From Streptomyces mashuensis (GTDB taxonomy: Bacteria; Actinomycetota; Actinomycetes; Streptomycetales; Streptomycetaceae): a stretch of DNA of 64,000 nt. Positions within the stretch are counted from its first letter, which is position 1; the number at the start of each line of letters is the position of its first letter. Both the position numbers and the translations under genes were made by a program. The notes under the pieces are model-generated. The model was not told where the DNA came from, searched no databases, and saw only the letters and a list, made by a program, of their open reading frames with translations. Where the stretch lies: assembly GCF_014654785.1 (NCBI RefSeq), contig NZ_BNBD01000007.1:62001-126000 (forward strand). The letters run 5' to 3'. This document shows, in pieces, positions 36,701 through 48,700 of the stretch.

Positions 36701-39700
36701 CGCCGACGGCCGGGTCAAGGCCTTCGCGGCCGGTGCGGACGGCACCGGCTGGTCCGAGGGCGTCGGCATGCTGCTGGTGGAGCGACTGTCCGATGCGCGG
36801 AAGCACGGTCACCCGGTGCTGGTGGTCGTGCGGGGCACGGCGATCAACCAGGACGGTGCGAGCAACGGTCTGACGGCGCCGAACGGTCCGTCGCAGCAGC
36901 GCGTCATCCGGCAGGCGCTGGCGTCCGCCGGCCTGTCCGCTGCGGACGTGGACGCGGTGGAGGCGCACGGCACGGGTACGACGCTCGGTGACCCCATCGA
37001 GGCGCAGGCGCTGCTGGCCACGTACGGGCGCGAGCGCGCGGCCGAGAACCGGCCGCTGTGGCTGGGGTCTGTGAAGTCCAACATCGGTCACACTCAGGCT
37101 GCTGCGGGTGTTGCGGGCATCATCAAGATGGTGCTGGCGATGCAGCACGGCGTGCTGCCGCAGACGCTCCACGTCGACGAGCCGTCGGCACACGTGGACT
37201 GGGCCGCGGGTGCGGTCGAGCTGCTGACGGAGGCCCGCGACTGGCCGGCCACGGACGACCGTCCGCGCCGCGCCGGCATCTCGGCCTTCGGCCTCAGCGG
37301 GACCAACGCCCACGCGATCCTGGAGCAGGCGCCGGAGACGGAGCCCGTACAGGGTGCGTCCATGGGTGCTCCGGCGGTGCTGCCGTACGTGCTGTCGGCG
37401 AAGGACGAGGCGGGGCTGCGCGCGCAGGCGGCGCGGCTGCGGGCTCACTTGGAGGAGCGGCCGGATGCTGCTGCCTCCGTTGATGTTGCGTTCAGCTTGG
37501 CGACGGGGCGCGCGGCGCTTGACCAGCGTGCTGTTGTGGTTGCCGGTGAGCGGGCGGCTCTTGTCGATGCGCTCGGTGCGCTGGCGGCGGGGGAGAAGGC
37601 CGCTGGTCTGGTGCGGGGCGCGGTGGACGGCGGCGGCCGCGGCAAGGTCGCGTTCCTGTTCACCGGGCAGGGCAGTCAGCGGCTGGGGATGGGGCGTGAG
37701 TTGTACGACGCCTATCCGGTGTTCGCCGACGCGCTTGATGCGGTGTGTGCGGAGCTGGATGGTCACCTGCGGGTGCCGCTGAGGGACGTGCTGTTCGGCG
37801 CGGATGCGGCTGTTCTGGAGCGGACGGAGTTCGCGCAGCCTGCGTTGTTCGCGGTCGAGGTGGCGCTGTTCCGGCTGGTGGAGGCATGGGGCGTTACGCC
37901 CGACTTCCTTTCCGGTCACTCTGTTGGTGAGATTGCTGCTGCGCATGTGGCGGGGGTTTTCTCGCTGGCTGATGCGTGTGCGCTGGTGGCGGCTCGTGGT
38001 CGTCTGATGCAGGAGCTGCCTGCGGGTGGCGCGATGGTGGCCGTGCAGGCCACCGAGGAGGAAGTCACCCCGTACCTGACCGACCAGGTGGGCATTGCTG
38101 CCATTAACGGCCCGTCGTCGGTGGTGATTTCCGGCGATGAGGCTGTGGCGCTGGAGATCGCCGACCGTTTTGCGGCGGACGGTCGTAAGAAGCGTCGCCT
38201 GAGCGTCAGTCACGCGTTCCATTCGCCGTTGATGGACGGCATGTTGGCGGCGTTCGGGGAGGTGGCCGCTGGGATCAGCTACAGCGAGCCGCGTGTCCCG
38301 GTCGTGTCCAATCTGACCGGTGCGTTGGTGTCCGGTGAGGAGATGTCCTCGCCGGAGTTCTGGGTGCGGCACGTCCGTGAGGCCGTCCGCTTCCATGACG
38401 GTGTGCGGGTGCTGGAGGCCGAGGGCGTCACGACCTTCATCGAGCTCGGGCCCGATGGCGTGCTGTCGGCCATGGCTCAGGAGAGCGTCGCAGATGGTGC
38501 CTTCGTGCCCGTCCTGCGCCGCGACCGCGCCGAGGCCGAGACGCTGACCGCCGCGCTCGCCCAGGCCCATGTCCGTGGCGTGACCGTCGACTGGACCGCG
38601 TACTACGCCGGTACGGGGGCCCGCCGTGTCGATCTGCCCACGTACGCTTTCCAGCGCGAGCGCTACTGGCCCGGCCCCGAGGCCATGCGCACCGGGGACC
38701 TGGAGCCGGTCGGTCTCACCGTCGCCGGTCATCCGCTGCTGGGTGCTGCGGTGGGGCTCGCCGACAGCGATGGGTTCCTGTTCACGGGTGTGTTGTCGGC
38801 TGGTGCGCCGGGGTGGCTTGCGGACCATGTGGTGCTGGGCTCTGTTCTGCTGCCGGGTACGGCGTTTGTGGAGTTGGCTCTGCATGCGGGTAGTCGTGTG
38901 GGGGCTGGTCGGCTCGATGAGCTGACGCTGGAGGCGCCGTTGGTGCTTCCTGACGGTGTGGGTGTGCGGGTGCAGTTGATGGTGGAGGCTGCGGATGCGG
39001 CCGGTCACCGTTCGTTCAGCGTGTACTCGCGACGCCAGGACGCGCTCGGCGGCGAGCCGTGGACGCGTCACGCCACCGGTGTGCTCGTGGACGGGCCCGT
39101 CGCCGACGGGTCGGACGAGCTGGCCGTGTGGCCGCCGGCCGGTGCGACGGCCCTCCCCGTTGAGGGGCTGTACGAGGAGCTGGCGGGCGACGGTCTGGCG
39201 TACGGGCCGATGTTCCGTGGGCTGCGCGCGGTGTGGCGCCGTGGCACCGACCTCTTCGCCGAGGTCGCCCTCCCCGAGGACGCGCGGGAGGACGCCGCTC
39301 TCTACGGTGTCCACCCCGCCCTGCTGGACGCCGCACTGCACGCCGTCGGCATCGACAGCGCCGACGAGCTGGGCGAGCTGAGCGCCGGGCCGCACATTCC
39401 CTTCGCGTGGAGCGGTGTGTCGCTGCGGGCGGCGGGTGCGTCGGTGCTGCGGGTGCGGTTGTCGGTGCTGCGTCCGGGTGCGGTGTCGCTGCTGGTGGCC
39501 GATGGTGTGGGTCAGCCGGTTGCGGTCGTCGACTCGGTGGCGTTGCGTGCCGCGTCTGCGGAGGGTGTGCGGGCTGCCGGGCGTGTCGAGTCGCTGTTCG
39601 GGGTGGAGTGGGTTGCCGCTCCGGCCGCCGGGGCGACGAGTGGTGCCGGCGAGGTCGTGACGCTGGGCGTCGACGGGCTGCGGTCGCTGATGGAGTCGGT

Positions 39701-42700
39701 CGACGCCGGTGCGCCGGTGCCCGGCACGGTCGTCGTGGACGGCAGTGCGGCCGATGAGGCGGGTCAGGCGTTCGGCGCGACGACGGTGCGTGATGCGGTG
39801 CAGCGCGTGCTGGGTGTGGTCCAGGAGTGGCTGGCCGACGAGCGTTGTGCCGATGCGCGTCTGGTGTTGGTGACGCGTGGTGCGGTGGAGGTGCTGCCGG
39901 GCGAGGGTGTGGCCGATCTGGCGGCTGCTGCGGTGCGTGGTCTGTTCCGTTCGGCGCAGTCCGAGCACCCGGGCCGGTTCGTGATGGTCGACCTCGACGC
40001 ATCCGTCGAGGCGGTCGACCCGGCGTGGTTGGCCCTGGACGAGCCCGAACTCGCCGTCCGTGACGGTGTCGTACGGGTGCCGCGCCTCGTGCGTGCCGCC
40101 GTGGCCGAGGGAGACGCTGCCGGGGCGCCGGCGTTCGGCGAGGGCTCGGTGCTGGTCACCGGCGCCACGGGTACCCTCGGCCGGCTCGTGGCCCGGCACC
40201 TGGTGACCGAGCACGGCATCCGTCACCTGCTGCTCGTCAGCCGCAGCGGCATGCAGGCCGAGGGCGCCGACGAGCTGGTCGCCGGCCTCCGGGAGCTGGG
40301 CGCCGACGTCACCCTGGCCGCGTGCGACGTGGCCGACCGCGAGCAGCTGGCCGCACTGCTGGAGTCGGTGTCTGCCGAGCACCCGTTGAGTGCTGTGGTG
40401 CATGCGGCCGGTGTGATCGACGACGGTGTGATCACGTCGTTGTCGGCGGAGCGGGTGGGCGGTGTGCTGCGTCCGAAGGTGGATGCGGCCTGGAACCTGC
40501 ACGAGCTCACCCGCGACTTCGATCTGTCCGCATTCGTGCTGTTCTCCGGTGCGGCCGCCACGTTCGGTGCTGCCGGACAGGCGAGCTATGCCGCTGCGAA
40601 TGCCTTCCTTGAGGCGCTGGCGCAGCAGCGTCGTGCCGAGGGTCTGCCGGCTGTTGCTCTGGCGTGGGGTCTGTGGGCCCAGGCGAGCGGTATGACCGGG
40701 CACCTCAGCGATCTCGACCTGCGCCGCATCGCACGTGACGGCATGGTGCCCCTCTCCTCCGAGGAGGGCCTGGAGCTCTTCGACGTGGCGTGTGCGGCTG
40801 CCGAGGCGCCGGTGGTGCTGCCGATGCGGCTCGACCTGGCCGCGCTCCAGTCGTCGGCCGCCGCTGAGGGCGGTGTGCAGCCGCTGTTGCGGGGCATCGT
40901 CCGCGTACCCGTGCGCCGCGCGGCCGACAACGGCACCGCTGGCGCCGGGAACGCCGCCTCCTCCTCCCTGGCCCAGCGCCTCGTCGCGCTGTCCTCCGTC
41001 GAGCAGGACCGCGAGCTGCTGGAACTCGTCCTGCGTGCCGTGGCCGGTGTCCTCGGTTACAGCGGCTCGCGCACGGTGGAGTCCAGCCGCGCGTTCAAGG
41101 AGCTCGGCTTCGACTCGCTGACCGCCGTCGAACTGCGCAACTCCCTGAACTCCGTCACCGGTCTGCGCCTGCCGGCCACGCTGGTCTTCGACTACCCGAC
41201 GCCGGCCGACCTCGCCCGCTACCTGCGCGACGAACTCGTCGGCACGGACGCCGCCCCGGTGGTGACCATGACGGCGGGCGGCGGTACGGCCGGAGTCGTC
41301 ACTGGTGTCGTCGACGACCCGGTGGTGATCGTCGGCATGAGCTGCCGGTTCCCGGGTGGCGTGGAGTCGCCGGAGGACCTGTGGCGACTGGTGCTCTCGG
41401 GCAGCGACGGCATTTCCGGTTTCCCGGTCGACCGCGGCTGGGACGTCGAGCGGCTCTACCACCCGGACCCCGACCATGCGGGGACGTCGTACACGCGTGA
41501 GGGTGGCTTCCTGCACGGTGCGGGCGAGTTCGACCCGGCGTTCTTCGGGATTTCGCCGCGTGAGGCTCTGGCGATGGACCCGCAGCAGCGTCTGCTGCTG
41601 GAGACGTCGTGGGAGGCGTTCGAGCGGGCCGGTATCGACCCGACGGCGCTGCGGGGCAGCCGCACCGGTGTCTTCGCCGGTGTGATGTACCACGACTATC
41701 TGGCGGGTCTTGCCACCTTCCCGGAGGGTGTCGAGGGCTACATCGGCACGGGCAACGCGGGCAGCATCGCCTCGGGCCGGGTGGCCTACACCTTCGGCCT
41801 GGAAGGCCCGGCGGTGACGGTGGACACGGCGTGTTCGTCGTCGCTGGTGGCCCTGCACTTGGCCGTGCAGGCGCTGCGCAACGGTGAGTGCGACATGGCG
41901 CTCGCCGGTGGTGTGGCGGTCATGGCCACGCCGGAGACGTTCATCGACTTCAGCCGCCAGCGCGGTCTCGCCGTCGACGGCCGCTGCAAGTCCTTCGCCG
42001 ACGCCGCCGACGGCACCGGCTGGGGCGAAGGTGTCGGCATGCTGCTCGTGGAGCGGCTGTCCGATGCGCGGAAGCACGGTCACCCGGTGCTGGCGGTCGT
42101 GCGGGGTTCGGCGATCAACCAGGACGGTGCGAGCAACGGTCTGACGGCGCCGAATGGTCCGTCGCAGCAGCGTGTGATCCGGGCGGCGCTGGCCTCGGCC
42201 GGTCTGTCGGCCGCGGATGTGGATGCGGTGGAGGCACACGGTACGGGTACGACGCTGGGTGACCCGATCGAGGCGCAGGCGCTGCTGGCCACGTACGGGC
42301 GTGAGCGCGCGGCCGAGGACCGGCCCCTGTGGCTCGGTTCCATCAAGTCGAACATCGGTCACACGCAGGCCGCGGCCGGTGTCGCGGGCATCATCAAGAT
42401 GGTGATGGCCATGCGGCACGGCGTGCTGCCGCAGACCCTCCACGTCGACGAGCCGTCGCGGAAGATCGACTGGGCGGCGGGCGCGGTCGAGCTGCTGACC
42501 GAAACCCGTGAGTGGCCGGGCACGGACGACCGTCCGCGCCGGGCGGGCGTGTCCTCGTTCGGCATCAGTGGCACGAACGCGCACACCATCATCGAGCAGG
42601 CCCCGGAGACCGGCAGCCACAGCGAGCCGGCGGACGAGACGGCCGCCACGCCGCCGGTCCTGCCGCTGGTGCTGTCGGCCAAGGGCGACGACGCACTCCG

Positions 42701-45700
42701 GGACCAGGCCCGCCTGCTGCGGGGCCGTCTGCTGGCGGACGCCGACGCGCGGCTGCACGACGTCGCCTACTCGCTGGCCGTGGGCCGCGCCGGCCTCGAA
42801 GACCGGGCCGTGGTCGTCGCCCACGACCGCGAGCAGGCACTGGCTGCCCTCGACGCGTTCGCCGAGGGCCGCGACGCGACGGGGACCGTGACGGGGTCGG
42901 CTGCCGGCGGGGGCCGGGTGGCGTTCCTGTTCACGGGTCAGGGGAGCCAGCGGCTGGGGATGGGGCGTGAGCTGTACGCGTCGTACCCGGTGTTCGCCGA
43001 CGCGCTGGACGCGGTGTGTGCGGAGCTGGACGGTCTGCTGCGGGTGCCGCTGAAGGACGTGCTGTTCGGCGATGACGCGGGTGTTCTGGAGCGGACGGAG
43101 TTCGCTCAGCCTGCGCTGTTCGCGGTCGAGGTGGCGCTGTTCCGGCTGATGGAGGCTTGGGGTGTTACCCCTGACTTCCTTTCCGGCCACTCGATCGGTG
43201 AGATTGCTGCTGCGCATGTGGCGGGTGTGTTCTCGCTCGCTGATGCGTGTGCGCTGGTCGCTGCCCGTGGGCGGCTGATGCAGGAGCTGCCTGCGGGTGG
43301 CGCGATGGTGGCCGTGCAGGCCACCGAGGACGAGATCACGCCTGAGCTGGTCGACGACGTGAGCATCGCTGCGATCAACGGCCCGATGTCGGTCGTCGTC
43401 GCCGGTGACGAGACGACGGTTCTGGAGATCGCTGAGCGTTTTGCGGCGCAGGGTCGTAAGACGCGTCAGCTGAGCGTCAGCCATGCGTTCCACTCGCCGC
43501 TGATGGACGGCATGCTGGACGCGTTCCGGGAGGTGGCCGCCGGGATCAGCTACAGCGAGCCGCGCATTCCGCTCGTCTCCAACCTGACCGGCGCGCTGGT
43601 GTCGGAGGAGGTGACGTCGCCCGACTTCTGGGTGCGCCACGTCCGCGAGGCCGTCCGTTTCCACGACGGCGTGCGGGTGCTGGAGGCCGAAGGCGTCACC
43701 ACGTTCATCGAGCTCGGTCCGGACGGTGTCCTCACCGCCCTCGCGCAGGACTTCGTCGAGACCGGCGACGCCGCTTTCGGCGCCGCCCTGCGCCGCGACC
43801 GGTCCGAGGCCGAGACCCTGACCGCGGCTGTCGCCCTGGCACACGTCCACGGCGTGGCCGTCGACTGGCACGCGTACTTCGCCGGTATGGGTGCGCGCCG
43901 CGTCGACCTGCCCACGTACGCCTTCCAGCGCCGGCGCTACTGGCTGGAGAGCCCGGCCGCCGGCCCGGCCGGCGGCACGGCGTCGTCCGACCCGGTCGAC
44001 GCGCGCTTCTGGGACGCCGTCGAGCGGGAGGACTGGCCCTCGATCGCCGCCGAGCTGGCCGTGCAGCCGGACCAGCCCGCGAGCGACGTGTGGCCCGCCC
44101 TCTCGGCGTGGCGCCGGCAGCAGCGCGAGCAGGCCGAGCTCGACGGCTGGCGCTACCGGGTGACCTGGCAGCCCCTGCCCGAATTCCGCCCCGCGCCCCT
44201 CTCCGGCACCTGGCTGGTGGCTGTTCCCGAGGAGGGAGCAGGCGCCGATGTTGTCGATGGTCTGACTGTGCGGGGTGCCGAGGTCCGGCAGCTGGTGACG
44301 GGTGCGGCGGGTGAGCTCGACCGAGGGCAGCTGGCCGCTCTTGTCGCCGAGGGTTCGTACTCCGGTGTGGTGTCGCTGCTGCCGGACGCCGTCTCGACGG
44401 CCGCGCTGGTGCAGGCGCTGGGTGATGCGGGTGTCGGCGCGCCGCTGTGGTGCGTCACGAGCGGTGCCGTCGCCACGGCACTCTCGGACCGCGTCCGTGA
44501 CGTGGCCCAGGCCGCTGTGTGGGGTCTGGGGCGTGTGGTTGCGCTGGAGTACCCCGAGCGGTGGGGTGGTCTGGTCGACCTGCCCGAGGGTGTTGACGCG
44601 CGGGTGCTGGACCGGCTGGCGGGTGTGCTTGCCGGCGAGTCCGGCGAGTCCGGCGAGGACCAGGTGGCCGTGCGGGCGTCGGGCGTCTTTGCCCGTCGTC
44701 TGGTGCGTGCCACCGGCGGCGACGGTGGTGGTGAGTGGTCGGCCGGCGGTTCTGTGCTGGTGACCGGTGGTACCGGTGCACTGGGTGCCGAGGTGTCGCG
44801 TTGGCTGGTGGCGCGTGGTGCTGAGCATGTGGTGCTGACCAGCCGTCGAGGTCTTGAGGCGCCGGGTGCTGTGGAGCTGGAGGCCGAGCTGAAGGCCACC
44901 GGCGCGAAGGTCACCATTGCCGCTTGCGATGTCACCGACCGCAGCGCTCTCGCCGCGCTGCTGGAGTCGCTGCCGACGGAGTATCCGCTGACGGCGGTGT
45001 TCCACGCCGCCGGCGTCCTGGACGACGGTGTGCTGGAGGGGCTGACCCCCGAGCGCTTCGAGCGGGTCCTGCACGCCAAGGCGTCGGCTGCGGTGAATCT
45101 CCACGAGCTCACGCAGGACCTCGACCTGTCGGCGTTCGTTCTCTTCTCCTCCATCGCCGGCACCCTCGGTGCCGCCGGTCAGGCGAACTACGCTGCTGCG
45201 AACGCGTTCCTCGACGCGCTCGCCGAGCAGCGTCGCGCTGCCGGTCTGCCGGCCACGTCCATCGCGTGGGGCCCGTGGGCCGAAGGCGGCATGGCCGCCG
45301 ACAACGAGATCGAACGCAGGCTGCGCCGCGAGGGTCTCGCCCCCATGGCCCCCGCCACCGCCCTGCGGGCGCTCGGGCAGGCCCTCGGCCGGCCCGAGGC
45401 CACCGTGATGGTCGCCGACGTGGACTGGAGCCTCCTCGCTCCCGTGATCACGGCGGCCCGGCCCAGCAACCTCTTCGCCGAACTCCTCAAGGAGCAGACG
45501 GACCAGGCCGGCGGCACTCCCGCCGCGGGCCAGGCCGGCGCGGGCCGGCCGTCCGCCGGCAGCGGTTCCGGGCTGGTCGACCGGCTCGCCGGCCTGACCG
45601 GCACCGAGCGCGACCGGGAGCTCCTCGAGCTCGTCCGGGCGCAGGTCGCCGCCGTTCTCGCGTACGACGGCACCGACGCCGTCGACTCGGACCGGGCCTT

Positions 45701-48700
45701 CCGCGAGCTGGGCTTCGACTCCCTCACCGCCGTCGAGCTCCGCAACCGCCTCGGCGCCGCCACGGGCCTGCGCCTCCCCACCACCCTCGTCTACGACTAC
45801 CCGACCGCCTCCGAGCTGGCCGGCTACCTGCGCTCCGAGCTGTTCGGCCGCGAACCCGCCGCCGACACCGCCCTCCCGGCCGTCACCGGCACCACCGTCG
45901 CCACCGACGACGACCCCGTCGTCATCGTGTCGATGAGCTGCCGCTTCCCCGGCGGCATCGAGTCGCCGGAGCAGCTGTGGCAGCTGCTCGTCTCCGGCGG
46001 CGACGCCATCACCGCCTTCCCCGCCGACCGGGGCTGGGACGTCGACGCGCTCTACGACCCGGAGCCCGGCAAGGCGGGCAAGACCTACACCCGCGAGGGC
46101 GGCTTCCTCGCCGGCGCCGACCGGTTCGACGCCGACTTCTTCGGCATCTCGCCGCGCGAGGCGCTCGCCATGGACCCGCAGCAGCGTCTGCTGCTTGAGA
46201 CGTCGTGGGAGGCGTTCGAGCGGGCCGGCATCGACCCGGCGACGCTGCGCGGCAGTCAGGCCGGTGTGTTCGTCGGCACCAACGGCCAGGACTACCTGTC
46301 CCTGCTGATGAAGGCCCCCGAGGGCCACGGCCTGGAGGGCCACCTCGGCACGGGCAACGCCGCGAGCGTCGTCTCCGGCCGCGTCGCCTACGTCTTCGGC
46401 CTGGAGGGCCCGGCGGTCACCGTCGACACGGCGTGCTCGTCGTCGCTGGTCGCCCTGCACTGGGCGGCCCAGGCGCTGCGGCAGGGCGAGTGCTCGCTGG
46501 CCCTCGTCGGCGGCGTCACCGTGATGACGACCCCCGAGAACTTCGTCGACTTCAGCCGCCAGCGCGGCCTCGCCGCCGACGGCCGCATCAAGGCCTTCGC
46601 AGCCGGTGCGGACGGCACCGGTTGGGGCGAGGGTGTCGGCATGCTGCTCGTGGAGCGGCTGTCCGACGCGCGGAAGAACGGCCACCCGGTACTCGCGGTC
46701 GTCCGTGGCTCGGCCATCAACCAGGACGGTGCGAGCAACGGCCTCACGGCACCGAACGGCCCGTCGCAGCAGCGCGTCATTCAGCAGGCGCTGGCGTCCG
46801 CAGGTCTGTCCGCTGCTGATGTGGACGCGGTGGAGGCGCACGGCACCGGTACGACGCTCGGTGACCCGATCGAGGCCCAGGCGCTGCTGGCCACCTACGG
46901 CCAGGGCCGGGACGAGGACCAGCCGCTGTGGCTCGGTTCGATCAAGTCCAACATCGGCCACACGCAGGCCGCCGCGGGTGTCGCCGGGCTCATCAAGATG
47001 GTGCTCGCGATGCAGCACGGTGTGCTGCCGCAGACCCTCCACGTCGACGAGCCGACGCCGCACGTCGACTGGTCCGCGGGTGCCGTGTCCCTGCTGACCG
47101 AGACCACGCCGTGGCCCGGCACCGACCGCCCGCGCCGAGCCGGCGTGTCGTCGTTCGGCATCAGCGGGACCAACGCCCACGCGATCCTGGAGCAGGCGCC
47201 GGAGACGGAGTCCGCGCAGGGTGCGTCCATGGGTGCTCCGGCTGTGCTGCCGTACGTGTTGTCGGCGAAGGACGAGGCGGGGCTGCGCGCGCAGGCGGCG
47301 CGGCTGCGGGCTCACCTGGAGGAGCGGCCGGATGCTGCTGCCTCTGTTGATGTTGCGTTCAGTCTGGCGACGGGTCGTGCGGCGCTTGACCAGCGTGCTG
47401 TTGTGGTTGCCGGTGAGCGGGTGGCTCTTGTCGATGCGCTCGGTGCGCTGGCGGCGGGGGAGAAGGCCGCTGGTCTGGTGCGGGGCACGGTGGACGGCGG
47501 GCGCGGGAAGACTGCGTTCCTGTTCACCGGGCAGGGCAGCCAGCGAATCGGTATGGGGCGTGAGCTGTACGACGCCTATCCGGTCTTCGCGGACGCGCTT
47601 GATGCGGTGTGCGCCGAGCTGGACGGTCACCTGCGGCTGCCGCTGTACGAGGTGATGTTCGGCGACGACGCGGAGCTGCTGGAGCGGACGGAGTTCGCTC
47701 AGCCGGCGCTGTTCGCCGTCGAGGTGGCGCTGTTCCGGCTCGTCGAGGCGTGGGGTCTCACGACCGATGCGCTGGCCGGCCATTCGATCGGTGAGATTGC
47801 TGCTGCGCATGTGGCGGGTGTGTTCTCGCTGGCTGATGCGTGTGCGCTGGTCGCGGCCCGTGGCCGTTTGATGCAGGAGCTGCCTGCGGGCGGTGCGATG
47901 GTGGCCGTGCAGGCCACCGAGGAGGAAGTCACCCCGTACCTGACCGATCTGGTCGGTATTGCTGCGATCAATGGCCCGTCGTCGGTGGTCGTTTCCGGTG
48001 ACGAGGCGGCGGTTCTGGAGATCGCGGCCCGCTTCGAGGCGGACGGTCGTAAGACGCGTCGCCTGAGCGTGAGCCATGCGTTCCACTCGCCGTTGATGGA
48101 CGGCATGTTGGGCGCGTTCCGGGAGGTGGCCGCTGGGATCAGCTACAGCGAGCCGCGTGTCCCGGTCGTCTCCAATCTGACTGGTGGACTCGTCGCAGGT
48201 GACGAGATGGCATCGCCTGACTTCTGGGTGCGGCACGTGCGTGAGGCCGTCCGCTTCCACGACGGTGTGCAGGCTCTCCTCGCCGAGGGCGTGACGACGT
48301 TCGTGGAGCTCGGGCCCGACGGTGTGCTGTCGGGCATGGCGCAGCAGTTCGTCGATGCGGATGCCGTCTTCGTGCCCGTCCTGCGTCGCGACCGCGCCGA
48401 GACCGAGACGCTGACCACCGCCCTCGCCCAGGCGTACACGCGCGGTATTGCCGTCGACTGGCACGCGTACTACGCCACGACCGGCGCCCGCCGCGTCGAC
48501 CTGCCCACGTACGCCTTCCAGCGCGAGCGCTTCTGGCCGGACGTCGCCGGCATCGTCGCGAGTGGTGACCCCGAGGCCATGGGCCTCAGCGTTGCTGGTC
48601 ATCCGTTGCTGGGTGCTGTGGTGGGTCTGGCCGACAGTGATGGGTTCCTGTTCACGGGTGTGTTGTCGGCTGGTGCGCCGGGGTGGCTTGCGGACCATGT

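Noticed and set aside
38690..40142. Possible enoylreductase between DH and KR of module 2 (and module 4)
   Set aside because: The stretch has no NADPH-binding ER motif. It is the KR structural subdomain, and its length fits DH-KR only.
41800..42200. Repeated PKS segments considered as mobile-element or CRISPR repeats
   Set aside because: The repeats are conserved KS/AT coding blocks in frame with each module. There are no transposase genes, terminal repeats or spacers.
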